Position numbers and translations under genes: made by a program
The notes under the pieces: model-generated
What the model was told of the DNA's origin: nothing
Databases searched by the model: none
Seen by the model: the letters and a program-made list of their open reading frames with translations, nothing else
DNA from: JBMYRH01 sp049602155
GTDB taxonomy: Bacteria > Myxococcota_A > UBA9042 > PHBI01 > JBMYRH01
Direction of reading: 5' to 3'
Assembly: GCA_049602155.1 (NCBI GenBank)
Contig: JBMYRH010000019.1
Span: 1 to 64,000 of the forward strand
DNA: 64,000 nt
In this document: positions 16,385 to 26,577 of the stretch, piece by piece
How the letters are laid out: each line of letters starts with the position of its first letter
Numbering within the stretch: the first letter of the stretch is position 1

Positions 16385-19300
16385 ATGCGGGTCTATCGCT
16401 CCAACCGCATGAGGAAGCTCAGCGAGGCCCTCGCCAAGGTACTCAGGCAGCCGTCCGGCCCAGCCAACGACCTCATCGCAGTGACCCGCCCTGAGGTCGT
16501 CGTCGTCCACAGTCAGGGGATGGCGCGCTGGCTTGAGATGGAGCTCGCGCGACACCTGAAGATCTCGTCGAATATCGAGTTCCCATTCCCGAAGTCGACC
16601 ATCCGAGACGCGATGACCGCCGTCCTCGATGACGACCCTGAGGCATGGAAAGCCTGGCAGCCCGAGGTCATGCTCTGGTCGACGCTGGAGGCCCTCGAAG
16701 GCTTGCTCGACACGCCGCCGTTTGAGGCGCTGGCGACCTACCTCACCGGTCGCACCGGCGGCGACGCCATCACGGCCCTGGGGACCGCCGACGGGGTGCT
16801 CCTTGCCCGGCAAATCGCTGACGTCTTCGACCGCTACGTCACCTATCGCCCTGATCTCATCTTGGATTGGGCGACCCCAACACCCAGTGACGATTGGCAA
16901 GCAGTGCTCTGGAGGGCCGTCTCAGCGCGGATCACCACCCACAACTTGGCGCAGAAGGGCACCGCGCTCCAGGCGCAGCTGGCCCAGCGACTCCCAGGCG
17001 ACACAGGGCGACCATCGGGGCTTTCTCCCAGGCTGTGTCTCTTTGGCATCTCCACGATGCCGCCCTTCTTCCTCGACCTCTTCCAGAAGCTGGACCGTGT
17101 CTGTGAGATCCACCTCTTCGTGCTCTGCCCATCAAACGTCTATTGGGCAGACATCCGGAGCAAGCGCGAGATCGCCCGCGCCCTGAAGCGAGATGAACGC
17201 GAAGGCAAAGACAGCAGCATCGAGGCGCTCCACCTAGAAGAGGGCAACCCGCTGCTCGCGTCATTTGGCCGAATGGGTCGCGACTTCCAGGTGGTGCTTG
17301 AGGGCGGCGAGGCCCAAGGCGGTTACCAGGACGTCGAGGCGTTCAGTGATCCGGCTGAGACGAGCCGTAAGATGCTCCACATCCTCCAGTCAGACATCCT
17401 GCACCTGCGACACCGGGGCTCTGGGGAGAGCGATCTCCGACCGGCAAAGCTCGAGATAGACGACACAGACGGACCCGACACCTCGGTCCAGGTCCACGCG
17501 TGCTACGGCGCCATGCGACAGGTCGAGGCGCTCCGCGATGAGCTCATCGGTCGCCTCGAGGATGACCTCAGCCTTGAGCCTCGAGACATCGTCGTGATGA
17601 CGCCGGACATCGAGCGGTTCGCGCCGCTTATTGAGGCGGTCTTCGGTGACCTCGGCTCCACGCCCAAGATCCCCGTACGAATCGCGGACAGGCCGGTCGG
17701 GAAAGAGAACCCAGTGGCCGAGCTCCTCGTGCGGGTGATGGCCATGACCGACACCCGTCTGACGGGCCCAGAGGTCCTCGACCTGCTGTCGCTCGCGCCG
17801 GTGCAGAGTCGGTTCAAGCTCCAAGGCAGAGATCTGTCGCTTATCGAAGAGTGGGTCAAAGAGACGGGCATCCGATGGGGGATCGATGCCGAAGACAGAG
17901 AGCGCGTCGGCCAGCCCGGCGCCGATGGGCTCAACACGTGGCGCTTTGGGCTCAACCGCATGCTCCTCGGGGTCGCGATGCCCGGAGAGGAGGCTGAGAG
18001 CTTTCAAGGGGTGCTCCCCTACGACGAGATCGAGGGCGGCGACGCCGTGACAGCCGGTCGCCTCGCGGACGCCTGTGAGGCACTGTTCGGGGCCATGAGG
18101 CTGCTGCGCGATGGCCGACGCCGGACGCCTCAAGCCTGGGTCAAGCTGCTCAAAGGACTCGTCGACACGCTCGTCGCGCTGCCCGACAACGACGCTTGGC
18201 GCATCCAGCAGGTCCATGAGCTCCTCGACCAACTCTCCGAGGAGGCTGACCTGGCGGAGAGCACCAAGGCGGTGACCTTCCAGTCCATTCGCGCACTGAT
18301 GACGCGACGGCTGGATACATCGCAGCGCGCCTCAGGGTTTGTCACGGGCGCGGTCACCTTCTGCGCGATGGTCCCGATGCGCTCAGTGCCCTTCAAGGTC
18401 GTCGTGCTCTTGGGCATGGACGAGGACGCCTTCCCACGAAAGCAGCGCGTCGTCGACTTCGACAAGACCTACCAACAGAAGCGGACAGGCGACCGTAACC
18501 CCCGAGACGAGGACCGCTACTTGATGCTCGAGGCGCTGCTCTCTGCACAAGACGCGATGGTCATCATCTATAACGGTCACGACAGTCAGACGGGCAAAGA
18601 GAGGCCTCCAGCGGCTCCGGTCGACGAGCTCCTAGAGGTCCTCGACGAGAGCTTTGAGGGGGCCCGGGCGCGCATCGTCAACCGCCACCCGCTGCACGCC
18701 TTCAGCCCCACCCTCTTTGGGGTCTCCACCGATCCGGATGACATGGGTGGCGTCATCGATTCAGTGAGCCACGACGAGCGCCTGGTGCCCGCCGCGAGGA
18801 GCATGCTCGCCAACACCGTCGAGGCCCCGGCGCGCTTCCGCGGGAGTGTCTCCGCCCCAGACGGCCTCGACGAGGTGAGCATCCACGAGCTCACGAGCTT
18901 CTTCGAACACACCGCCAAGTCCTTCCTCAACAAACGCCTGGGGCTCCATCTGCCGAGCGAGGACGAGGGGTTAAACCCAAGAGAGCCCCTAAACGCAGGG
19001 AACAACCTAGAGAAGTGGGCCCTACGTAACGCCGCACTTTTGCAGCGCCAAACGGCTCCGAAAGCTGACGATGACGCGCTCTACGAGAGGGCCAAGCTCA
19101 CTGGAAAGCTCGCGCTGGGCCTCCCCGGCCGGGTCGAGCACGAGGAGTTGGTCTCAGCCCTCCCCGCCATGATGGACAAAGCCGAGGCGCTCATCGATGG
19201 CGGCGTCGAGCAAGGTCTCGACGTAGACTTGGCAATTGACGGCACGCGGATCGTCGGGCGGATTGACGGTATTCGCGGTGATGGCGGACCTCGGGTCGAA

Positions 19301-19861
19301 GTCAGCGTCTCAACCAGCGCTCAAAAGTATCATTTGCGTCTGTGGATCAAGCACGTCATCCGACGCGCGTTCGAGGCCGACAAGCCCCCTGCGCCGAGCT
19401 ACCTCGTCATGCGAAAGGGGACCAACGGGGCCGAGACGATCTGCCTCGGGGAGCGCCTGACGCCCGCTGAAGCGACGGCCTACCTCAGCACCCTGATTGG
19501 CTACTTCAAGATAGGTCAGCAGGTGCCGCTCCTCTTCTTCCCGAAGACCTCATGGAAGTACATCGACCGGTTCAGAGTCTCGGCCAAAAAGGTCCCAGAC
19601 GAGACCGCTAAAAAGGGCCCTGAGGCAGCGCGGGAATGGCTCGCCGAACTTGCTTGGCAAGACGCCATCAAGGCCTGGAAAGGCGACAATTTCAGCCGCG
19701 CTGAGCGCGACGATCACCACCTGATGCTCTGGGGTACAGAGCACCCCTTTGCCCCTGACTTCAAGCTCCCAAACGTGCCCCCTGACCTGTGGGTCCCCTT
19801 CGCCACCTTGGCCGAGACAATTTGGCGCCCCTTCATCAACGAGAAGGAGAAGTCCAAATGA
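16385..19861 (+). CDS. recC: RecBCD enzyme subunit RecC (exonuclease V gamma)
   Basis: A 1158-residue protein, close to the usual length. The ATG at 16385 follows GAGGAGG and gives the typical RecC N-terminus MRVYRSNRMRKLSEALAKVL. Other family signs are VHSQGMARWLEMELA, LFGISTMPPFFLDLFQ, the YGAMRQVEALRDEL block, DIVVMTPDIERFAPLIEAVF, and VLLGMDEDAFPRK in the C-terminal helicase-like half. RecC is the inactive-helicase subunit that splits the duplex and reads Chi in the double-strand-break repair complex. It heads the order recC-recB-recD; its stop overlaps the recB start as ATGA, which argues for coupled translation and fixed stoichiometry. Confidence 0.96.
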   Translation: MRVYRSNRMRKLSEALAKVLRQPSGPANDLIAVTRPEVVVVHSQGMARWLEMELARHLKISSNIEFPFPKSTIRDAMTAVLDDDPEAWKAWQPEVMLWSTLEALEGLLDTPPFEALATYLTGRTGGDAITALGTADGVLLARQIADVFDRYVTYRPDLILDWATPTPSDDWQAVLWRAVSARITTHNLAQKGTALQAQLAQRLPGDTGRPSGLSPRLCLFGISTMPPFFLDLFQKLDRVCEIHLFVLCPSNVYWADIRSKREIARALKRDEREGKDSSIEALHLEEGNPLLASFGRMGRDFQVVLEGGEAQGGYQDVEAFSDPAETSRKMLHILQSDILHLRHRGSGESDLRPAKLEIDDTDGPDTSVQVHACYGAMRQVEALRDELIGRLEDDLSLEPRDIVVMTPDIERFAPLIEAVFGDLGSTPKIPVRIADRPVGKENPVAELLVRVMAMTDTRLTGPEVLDLLSLAPVQSRFKLQGRDLSLIEEWVKETGIRWGIDAEDRERVGQPGADGLNTWRFGLNRMLLGVAMPGEEAESFQGVLPYDEIEGGDAVTAGRLADACEALFGAMRLLRDGRRRTPQAWVKLLKGLVDTLVALPDNDAWRIQQVHELLDQLSEEADLAESTKAVTFQSIRALMTRRLDTSQRASGFVTGAVTFCAMVPMRSVPFKVVVLLGMDEDAFPRKQRVVDFDKTYQQKRTGDRNPRDEDRYLMLEALLSAQDAMVIIYNGHDSQTGKERPPAAPVDELLEVLDESFEGARARIVNRHPLHAFSPTLFGVSTDPDDMGGVIDSVSHDERLVPAARSMLANTVEAPARFRGSVSAPDGLDEVSIHELTSFFEHTAKSFLNKRLGLHLPSEDEGLNPREPLNAGNNLEKWALRNAALLQRQTAPKADDDALYERAKLTGKLALGLPGRVEHEELVSALPAMMDKAEALIDGGVEQGLDVDLAIDGTRIVGRIDGIRGDGGPRVEVSVSTSAQKYHLRLWIKHVIRRAFEADKPPAPSYLVMRKGTNGAETICLGERLTPAEATAYLSTLIGYFKIGQQVPLLFFPKTSWKYIDRFRVSAKKVPDETAKKGPEAAREWLAELAWQDAIKAWKGDNFSRAERDDHHLMLWGTEHPFAPDFKLPNVPPDLWVPFATLAETIWRPFINEKEKSK

Positions 19862-22800
19862 CGGCAGCCCAGGACTTCAAACTTAATCAACCGCTCGTGA
19901 GTCGAATGTTGTGCCTCGAGGCGAGCGCGGGCACGGGCAAGACCTACACCATCGAGGGGCTCGTCACCCGCCTCATCGCCGAAGAAGGGCTGCCTATCGA
20001 CGCGCTCTTGGTGGTGACCTTTACGCGGGCAGCGACGAGCGAGCTAAAGACCCGAGTGCGCGCCGTGCTCCAAGAGGCGCGCGACGGGCTTGAGGCCAAG
20101 CTCGCGGGTCTAGAGATCAACAAAAAGGCCCACAAGGTGGTGCCTATCCTGCTTGAAAACCTGCCCGACGAGGCCGCTCAAGCGCAGGCAGTCACGCGCT
20201 TGAACCTGGCGATCGCGTGCTTTGACGAGGCGCAGATCTCAACCATCCACGGCTTCTGTAAAAGCGCACTCCAAGAGCACGCCTTTGACTCTGGGGCGCC
20301 CTTTGACGTGGAGCTCGTGAACTCCATCGGCCCCCTCTGTAAAGAGATCGCCCAGGACTGGTGGGCCAAATATCGCTTCGACACAGACCGCGACTTCCTG
20401 ACCCACCTTGAGAACCGCAAGGTCGACTTGAAGGTCCTCGAAACCCTCGTCAGTGAGGTGGCCAAGAACCCAGACGCGCCGATCTATCCCGCGCCATCGA
20501 CCGACCAAGACATCGCGCAAGCAAAGCAGCGCTGGATCGACGAGGTGGACACCCTTCGGAAGGCGTGGGTGACACACCGAGAGGACGTGCTCACCTTCCT
20601 TAACGACTGTAAATTCTTGAACCAGCCCTACAGCAAAGAAGAGCTGGTCGCGGCAGCCGGTGAGGCTCTGGACGACTGGCTGGACTCTGACGCCCCCTAC
20701 CCAGGGGCGATGGCCGAGGTCGCCTACTTCGCGCATCAGGCCGTCCAGGAGAAGATCAAGACAAAGAACAAGGCGCCCGTCGTCCCGTCAGTCGACCACC
20801 CCTTCTTCGACATCGCTCAGGCGTTTGTCCAGGGGCAGTGCTGGGGCATCGCCTGGATGGACCAGCGGATCAACGCGAACCTCCACGCGCTCTGCGCCCA
20901 CACCCTCGTGGCCATCTCCGATCACCATGACGCCCACCGCTCGATGGCCTTCAACGACCTGCTGCGCACCCTCAAAGCGCGCCTGACGGGCGATGAGCAG
21001 TCCGAGGCGCTGAAGGCGGCGCTTCGAGGGCGCTATCAGGTCGCGCTCATCGACGAGTTTCAAGACACCGATCCGATCCAATGGGGCATTTTTGAGGCCC
21101 TCTTCGCAGTCGATCAGCAGCGCCTCATCGTCGTCGGTGACCCCAAACAAGCCATCTACGCCTTCAGAGGTGCCGACATCGCCACCTATATGAGGGCACG
21201 TCAGCACCCTGAGATGCTGACGCAGACCCTGGGGACCAACCACCGCTCCGACGCCCCAGTCGTCAGAGCCGTCCAAGAGCTCTTCAAGCGCGACGCAGTC
21301 CAGTCCCCCTTCCTGTGCGACATCGACTACCCAAAGGTGAAGGCGTCGCACACCGAGGCGCGCTTCTGGACAAAAGACGACCCGGCGCCCGGGCTCGTCA
21401 TCAGCCTCGTGCGCCGAGAGAGCGTCGGGCATTCAGCCGTCGATGACGATGGAAAGCCGACCGGCATCTCCCCTTGGGACTTCAATCAAGTCCCTGCAAT
21501 CATCGCCGCGCAGGTCGCAGGCTTCCTCGCCGATCCCCCGGAGCTGGTCGATAAGGACACCGACGTGCGCCGAAGCGCGCGCGCTGCTGACGTCGCAGTG
21601 CTGGTAAGGGGCAACAAGCAGGCCCGAGAGATGCAGCAAGCACTCAGAAGCTACAACATCAGCTCGACGCTCCGTGGTGACAAATCAGTCCTCACAAGCG
21701 ATGAGTCAAAAGAGCTGCTTCAACTCCTTGATGCCGTGCTCGAGTCCACACGAAGCGGCCCAGCCAAGCAGGCCATCTCCACCCAGCTCCTCGGCCAAGA
21801 CTTCTCGACCCTCGCCGAGCTGCAGCTCGACGAGCTGAGGTGGTCGGCTTGGATGGCGCGCCTCCGCGGGTGGCGCACGCTCTGGTTCGACAAGGGCTTC
21901 GCGAGCTTCGCCCGAGCGCTCACCAACACCAAGCTCCCGGTCCGTGGCGAAGAGGACCAGACCATCCCGACCCGCCTTTTGCGCTGGAGAGATGGCGAAC
22001 GTCGCATGACCAACCTCTTGCACCTCCTTGAGCTCCTCCAAGAGGTGTCGCTCACCAGCCAACTCACACCAACTGCGCTCGTCGCCTGGCTGCGCGCCGA
22101 GATGGCCTCAGACGCCAAAGAGACCGCTGAAGAGCGTCGCCAGCTGCGGCTTGAGAGCGATCAAAACGCCGTGACCATCGCGACGATCCACAAGAGCAAA
22201 GGCCTCCAATACCCCATCGTCTGGTGCCCCTATATGTGGAGCGCCTATGGGACCAAACCCCGAAAGCTGCCCCTGCGCTTCCGCGACGACCAAGAGCAAT
22301 GGTGCCTCGACATCTCGCTCGACGAACATGACCCGGGCCGCCAAAAGCACACCCTTCGCGCCGCCCAAACTGACCAAGAAGAGAGCCTGCGGCTCCTCTA
22401 TGTGGCGCTCACTCGAGCCCGTCATCAGGTTCACCTCCTTCACGCCCCGGTCAAAAACCTCGGCCTCTCGCCACTGGGGCACCTCCTGCACCCTGGGGTC
22501 GAGGGACCAGAGACCTTGAGCGACGATGAACTCCGAGACGCCCTAGACCAGCTCGTCACCACAAGCGAAGCGAGCATCGCGGTCAACGACCTCTCTGTGC
22601 TGCCCAAAGCCGAGGTGCTTGAGCGCATCGACCTCTCCCAGATGACACCGACCGCAAAAGCGCGAAAGCGGCGCTCAAAAGACATCGACACCTTGTGGCG
22701 ACGAGCGAGCTTCAGCGGGCTCGTGAAGAGCAAGGGCTACGCGGACGATGAGGACCAGCAGACGAGCTACGCCGAGAGAGAGGATGGCGTCGACCGCGAC

Positions 22801-23694
22801 CCGTTGAGCGAGGCACCCGACGAAGCGCTGCCCGAAGAGGAGGGCCAGGACAGCGACGCCGAAGACGCTGAGGTCACCATGCCCCCTGAGATGACTGAAG
22901 ACGTCCTGCTCAAGGACTTCAAGGGCGGCACTCAAGCCGGGAGCTGCATCCACAAGGTCTATGAGCTCCACGACTTCCAGAAGGGAATCGACACGCTCAA
23001 GCCCATCGTCAGTAAGCAGCTCAGTGACTTCCGCTTTGACGCCGAGCTGTGGACCGACGCAGTGAGCGACAATATCCAGGCGTCCCTGGAGGCCCCCATT
23101 GGCGAGGAGATCGGTCGGACGCTGAACCTCCCCGCTGACTTCTGCCTCGCGCACCTTAGCCAAGCCCAGCGCTTTGACGAGCTGGACTTCGTCTTCCCGC
23201 TCCACGCCGACGGCGATGGGCGGGTGCCCGCCAAAGCCATCGGCGAGTGCATGGCAAGGAACCCAGGCCCGGGGATGCCCAAAGGCTACCCGGAGCAGCT
23301 CCAAGCGCTGGGGTTCATGCCCGCGCGCGGGTTCATGATCGGCAGCATCGACCTCGTCTTCGAGCACCAAGGGCGCTGGTATGTCGTCGACTACAAGTCC
23401 AACACCCTAGGGTCTCGTGGTGCGCACTACACAAAGCCGTACATGGACGCGGCGATGAGCCACAGCCACTATGTGCTTCAGTACCACATCTACTGCGTGG
23501 CCCTTCACCGACTGCTCGACCTCAGGCTGCCTAACTATGCCCCTGAGACCCACCTAGGCGGCGTCCTCTACCTCTTTATGCGCGGCATGTCTCCAGGCCA
23601 CACTCCAGGGACGGGGTGCTTCTTTGACGCGCCCCCTAGCGCGCTCATCAAGGAGCTGAGCGACCTTTTAGGTGGCGACGGAGGGCAGGCATGA
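19858..23694 (+). CDS. recB: RecBCD enzyme subunit RecB (helicase-nuclease, exonuclease V beta)
   Basis: A 1278-residue SF1A helicase with a C-terminal nuclease. The ATG at 19858 overlaps the recC stop and has AAGGAG upstream. Helicase motifs in order: EASAGTGKTYTIEGLVTRL (Walker A), VVTFTRAATSELKTR (Ia), LIDEFQDTDPIQW (II), VGDPKQAIYAFRGADI (III), ATIHKSKGLQYPIVWCPYMW (V) and LLYVALTRARHQVHLL (VI). The nuclease domain has GSIDLVFEHQGRWYVVDYKS, with the D-x-DYK metal-binding residues intact, so the enzyme should both unwind and degrade DNA. An acidic linker (residues ~965-1020) joins the two parts. It is the catalytic core of recombination and of degradation of foreign linear DNA. Confidence 0.97.
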   Translation: MTAAQDFKLNQPLVSRMLCLEASAGTGKTYTIEGLVTRLIAEEGLPIDALLVVTFTRAATSELKTRVRAVLQEARDGLEAKLAGLEINKKAHKVVPILLENLPDEAAQAQAVTRLNLAIACFDEAQISTIHGFCKSALQEHAFDSGAPFDVELVNSIGPLCKEIAQDWWAKYRFDTDRDFLTHLENRKVDLKVLETLVSEVAKNPDAPIYPAPSTDQDIAQAKQRWIDEVDTLRKAWVTHREDVLTFLNDCKFLNQPYSKEELVAAAGEALDDWLDSDAPYPGAMAEVAYFAHQAVQEKIKTKNKAPVVPSVDHPFFDIAQAFVQGQCWGIAWMDQRINANLHALCAHTLVAISDHHDAHRSMAFNDLLRTLKARLTGDEQSEALKAALRGRYQVALIDEFQDTDPIQWGIFEALFAVDQQRLIVVGDPKQAIYAFRGADIATYMRARQHPEMLTQTLGTNHRSDAPVVRAVQELFKRDAVQSPFLCDIDYPKVKASHTEARFWTKDDPAPGLVISLVRRESVGHSAVDDDGKPTGISPWDFNQVPAIIAAQVAGFLADPPELVDKDTDVRRSARAADVAVLVRGNKQAREMQQALRSYNISSTLRGDKSVLTSDESKELLQLLDAVLESTRSGPAKQAISTQLLGQDFSTLAELQLDELRWSAWMARLRGWRTLWFDKGFASFARALTNTKLPVRGEEDQTIPTRLLRWRDGERRMTNLLHLLELLQEVSLTSQLTPTALVAWLRAEMASDAKETAEERRQLRLESDQNAVTIATIHKSKGLQYPIVWCPYMWSAYGTKPRKLPLRFRDDQEQWCLDISLDEHDPGRQKHTLRAAQTDQEESLRLLYVALTRARHQVHLLHAPVKNLGLSPLGHLLHPGVEGPETLSDDELRDALDQLVTTSEASIAVNDLSVLPKAEVLERIDLSQMTPTAKARKRRSKDIDTLWRRASFSGLVKSKGYADDEDQQTSYAEREDGVDRDPLSEAPDEALPEEEGQDSDAEDAEVTMPPEMTEDVLLKDFKGGTQAGSCIHKVYELHDFQKGIDTLKPIVSKQLSDFRFDAELWTDAVSDNIQASLEAPIGEEIGRTLNLPADFCLAHLSQAQRFDELDFVFPLHADGDGRVPAKAIGECMARNPGPGMPKGYPEQLQALGFMPARGFMIGSIDLVFEHQGRWYVVDYKSNTLGSRGAHYTKPYMDAAMSHSHYVLQYHIYCVALHRLLDLRLPNYAPETHLGGVLYLFMRGMSPGHTPGTGCFFDAPPSALIKELSDLLGGDGGQA

Positions 23695-25520
23695 GCGGCG
23701 AGACTCAGAACATCTCAGCCTTCCGCGAGCAAGGGGTCCTCCGCGCCCTCGACGTCCACCTGGCTAAAACGCTCGGTCGAATCACCAAGGTGAGCGACCC
23801 ACTGGTGCTCCTAGGCGCGGCGAGCGCCAGCAGAGCCCAGGGCGCCGGTCATGTCTGCTTGGACCTCGGAGGGTTCCAGGGGCAGGTGCGAGACGAGGCG
23901 GTGGACCCCAAAGAGGTCGACTGGCCAGAGGCTGAACTCTGGGCTGCGAAGCTTCGGGGCTGTGAGGCGCTCGTACGCGGGCCGGATGAGCAGAGGCGTA
24001 CGCCGCTTATCCTCGAAGGCGAGCACCTCTACCTCGATCGTTACTGGGCCTACCAAACGCGCCTAGCGACGCAGGTCGTCGAGCGCTTAGGTGGCCCCCC
24101 ACACCCCATCGACGAGGACTGGCTCGACACCACGCTCGACCGGCTCTTCCCCCCAGGGAAAGACAAGAAGGAGCTCCAGAAATTGGCTGCCAAGATGGCG
24201 GTCATGTCCCGCTTTACGATCATCACTGGGGGGCCGGGGACGGGCAAGACCACGACCATCAAGCGGCTGATGGCGCTCCTCATCGAGGACGCTCGACGGC
24301 GCGGAGACCGAGACCCGCGCTTTGTGCTGATGGCGCCCACCGGCAAGGCCGCAGCGCGGATGAAGGAGTCCATCCAGGCCAGAGAGACGCACGTCCCGCT
24401 CAAGACGACCGAGGACGTCATCGCGGCATTCCCCACCACCTCGTCGACGATTCACCGAGCACTAGGCTGGACCCCAAAACATCGAACACGCTTCAAGCGA
24501 AACGCCGAGAGCCCCTTGGCCGCTGACGTCATCATCGTGGATGAGGCCTCGATGATCGACCTCGCGATGATGACCAAGCTCTTTGAGGCCGTGCCCCAAG
24601 ACGCGCGGCTCATCCTGCTCGGCGACTCAGACCAGCTGAAGTCCATCGAGTCCGGGGCCGTGCTCGGCGACCTCGTCGCAGGGTTAGCGCCAAGACAGAC
24701 CGGGGTCGTCAAGCTTGAGTACACCCATCGCTTCGGCAAAACGAGCGGCGTGGGTGCGCTGAGCCGGGCCATCAACCGTGCGAGCCTCTCAGACGTTCAA
24801 GCCTTCCTCACGAGAAAGGCCTCTGAAGATCCAACCATCGCCGCCTATGACACCCTCACCTGGCTGCCGCTTGACGCTCAAGAGAGCCTCCCCAGGCTCA
24901 AGCAGCGCATCACCGCACACCTCAAGGGTCGTATCCTTGAGGCGATGAAGGGGTTCCGCGAGGCGGTCGACAAGGCAGACTGGGGCGTCGCGCTCAAGGC
25001 GCTTGACAGCTTCCGAGTGCTCGCCGCGCACCGTCGCGGTCCCCTCGGCGTACAAGGGCTTAACCGCAGCATCGAGAAGTGGCTGTCCAAGGCGTATGAT
25101 TTCTCAACCAAAGACGAGCACTACCTGGGCCGTCCAATCCTGGTCACCGAGAACGACAAGGATCTAGAGCTCTACAATGGCGACGTCGGCTTCATCGGCA
25201 ACGACAGCCAAGGCCGCCGAGTGGGCATCTTCCCCGAGACAGAGGGCTACAGGCAGGTACCAGTCGCGAGGCTCCCTCCCCACGAGACGGTCTACGCGAT
25301 GACCATCCATAAGAGCCAAGGGTCCCAGTTCAACCACGCGCTCGTGGCGCTGCCTGTCACCCCGTCACGGATCATCACCCGTGAGCTGCTCTACACTGCG
25401 GTGACCCGAGCAGCCCACCTGGTGACCATCATCGGCAGCGAGGCCTCGCTTGAGACCGCCGTGGGTCAACCGGTCTCTCGATCCTCTGGACTCCCAGCCG
25501 CGCTGGCCAGGCTGCCCTAA
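23691..25520 (+). CDS. recD: RecBCD enzyme subunit RecD (5'-3' helicase, exonuclease V alpha)
   Basis: A 609-residue SF1B helicase. The ATG at 23691 overlaps the recB stop and has GGAGGGCAG before it. Motifs: ITGGPGTGKTTTIKRLMALL (Walker A), LMAPTGKAAARMKESI (Ia), IIVDEASMIDLAMM (II), LLGDSDQLKSIESGAVLGD (III), YAMTIHKSQGSQFNHALVAL (V) and LLYTAVTRAAHLVTI (VI). The length and motif set match RecD of RecBCD rather than the longer stand-alone RecD2. It completes the recCBD operon. Only 20 bp separate its stop from that of the convergent propeller lipoprotein, and I see no strong terminator there. Confidence 0.97.
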   Translation: MSGETQNISAFREQGVLRALDVHLAKTLGRITKVSDPLVLLGAASASRAQGAGHVCLDLGGFQGQVRDEAVDPKEVDWPEAELWAAKLRGCEALVRGPDEQRRTPLILEGEHLYLDRYWAYQTRLATQVVERLGGPPHPIDEDWLDTTLDRLFPPGKDKKELQKLAAKMAVMSRFTIITGGPGTGKTTTIKRLMALLIEDARRRGDRDPRFVLMAPTGKAAARMKESIQARETHVPLKTTEDVIAAFPTTSSTIHRALGWTPKHRTRFKRNAESPLAADVIIVDEASMIDLAMMTKLFEAVPQDARLILLGDSDQLKSIESGAVLGDLVAGLAPRQTGVVKLEYTHRFGKTSGVGALSRAINRASLSDVQAFLTRKASEDPTIAAYDTLTWLPLDAQESLPRLKQRITAHLKGRILEAMKGFREAVDKADWGVALKALDSFRVLAAHRRGPLGVQGLNRSIEKWLSKAYDFSTKDEHYLGRPILVTENDKDLELYNGDVGFIGNDSQGRRVGIFPETEGYRQVPVARLPPHETVYAMTIHKSQGSQFNHALVALPVTPSRIITRELLYTAVTRAAHLVTIIGSEASLETAVGQPVSRSSGLPAALARLP

Positions 25521-25540
25521 GACGACCGTAATTCGCCGAG

Positions 25541-26521
25541 TTAAGACGCTGGCGGGAGCGGATGGAGCTCGAGCCGATCACCCTCGGCGCAGGGCACTAA
25601 GAGTCGCCGTCGCGATGCGTCCCAGCCCAGATCTCCCGAGACGTCTACAGACGTCGCGATCGGCGTAAAGGGCCCCTGGACAGGTCCCGCAAAGAGCGTG
25701 CGGTGCGCCAAACTTGAGAAGACGACCTGATCGTCCGCCTTCACCATCCCAGAGAGCTCACCGTCGACAGGGGGCGACGCCCCATGAACAAGGCGACCGC
25801 TCGGAGCGACCGCATAGAATGACACGGGCTCACGGGCCGCGATCCACGCTTGAGAGCCATCGGTCACGATGCCGGTAGGGCGTCCAAGCACCGATGAGTG
25901 AGCGATCGCAGATACCCCCCCTCGCACGCCAACCCGGAAGACCGTCCCGAAGCGACCCGACTCAGTGACACCAGAGTCGGTCACAAAGACCTCCCCCCGA
26001 GCGCCGATCGCGACATCCGAGAGGCGGTACGAAGTCGGCACGTGAATCGAGGCTCGATAGGCCCCTGATTGTCGATCAAAGACACGCAGATGTTGGCCGT
26101 CAGAGACGATCAGACGGTTCCGAACCAAGGCCATCGCTGCAGGCTGACCAAGGGGTGCCTCTTTGCTGGCACCGTCGATCCAACGGGCCGACTCCACCGT
26201 GCCGTCAGGCAGGACACTCGTGATGAACGCAGGGGCACCGCTGCGAGGAAGGTTGGCCACCAAGTACACATCGGCCGCCGGGTCATGAAGCGCGGCGACA
26301 GGTCCATCCAGGCCCACTTGTTCGAGGGCCTCCACCTGGCTAGACGGGTCCACCAAGAGCTCCACCTTCGACTCCCACACGGGCTCGGGCTCAGGGAGCG
26401 GGAGGGGCGCAGGGGTCGCAGCGTGTGCCTCGGGCACCGGGCTCGGCAGCTCAGAATTGCTGCAAGCCGACGCGAGCAGGGCCAGCGAGACGATGACCAG
26501 AGAGCTTCTTAGGCGCTGCAT
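25541..26521 (-). CDS. Beta-propeller lipoprotein (SMP-30/NHL-like), paralogue A
   Basis: A 326-residue predicted lipoprotein. The ATG at 26521 follows GGAGGGAT, and the leader ends in LALLASAC. After a Pro-rich linker, repeated short blades follow: PVAALHDPAADVYLVANLP, ARWIDGASKEAPLGQPAAMA, NRLIVSDGQHLRVFDRQSGA, LSDVAIGARGEVFVTDSG and VLGRPTGIVTDGSQAWIAA. The blade pattern is like SMP-30/gluconolactonase or NHL proteins, but I cannot assign metal ligands. Its order and motifs match the gene at 26578-27747 step by step (both have RWIDGAS and VLGxPxG), so the pair arose by tandem duplication. The role is unknown; envelope binding or sensing is possible. Confidence 0.8.
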   Translation of the reverse strand: MQRLRSSLVIVSLALLASACSNSELPSPVPEAHAATPAPLPLPEPEPVWESKVELLVDPSSQVEALEQVGLDGPVAALHDPAADVYLVANLPRSGAPAFITSVLPDGTVESARWIDGASKEAPLGQPAAMALVRNRLIVSDGQHLRVFDRQSGAYRASIHVPTSYRLSDVAIGARGEVFVTDSGVTESGRFGTVFRVGVRGGVSAIAHSSVLGRPTGIVTDGSQAWIAAREPVSFYAVAPSGRLVHGASPPVDGELSGMVKADDQVVFSSLAHRTLFAGPVQGPFTPIATSVDVSGDLGWDASRRRLLVPCAEGDRLELHPLPPAS

Positions 26522-26577
26522 ATCCCTCCATCCAATCCGTTGGACGACAAGGGATACGGGAGGTTCCCCGAAGAACT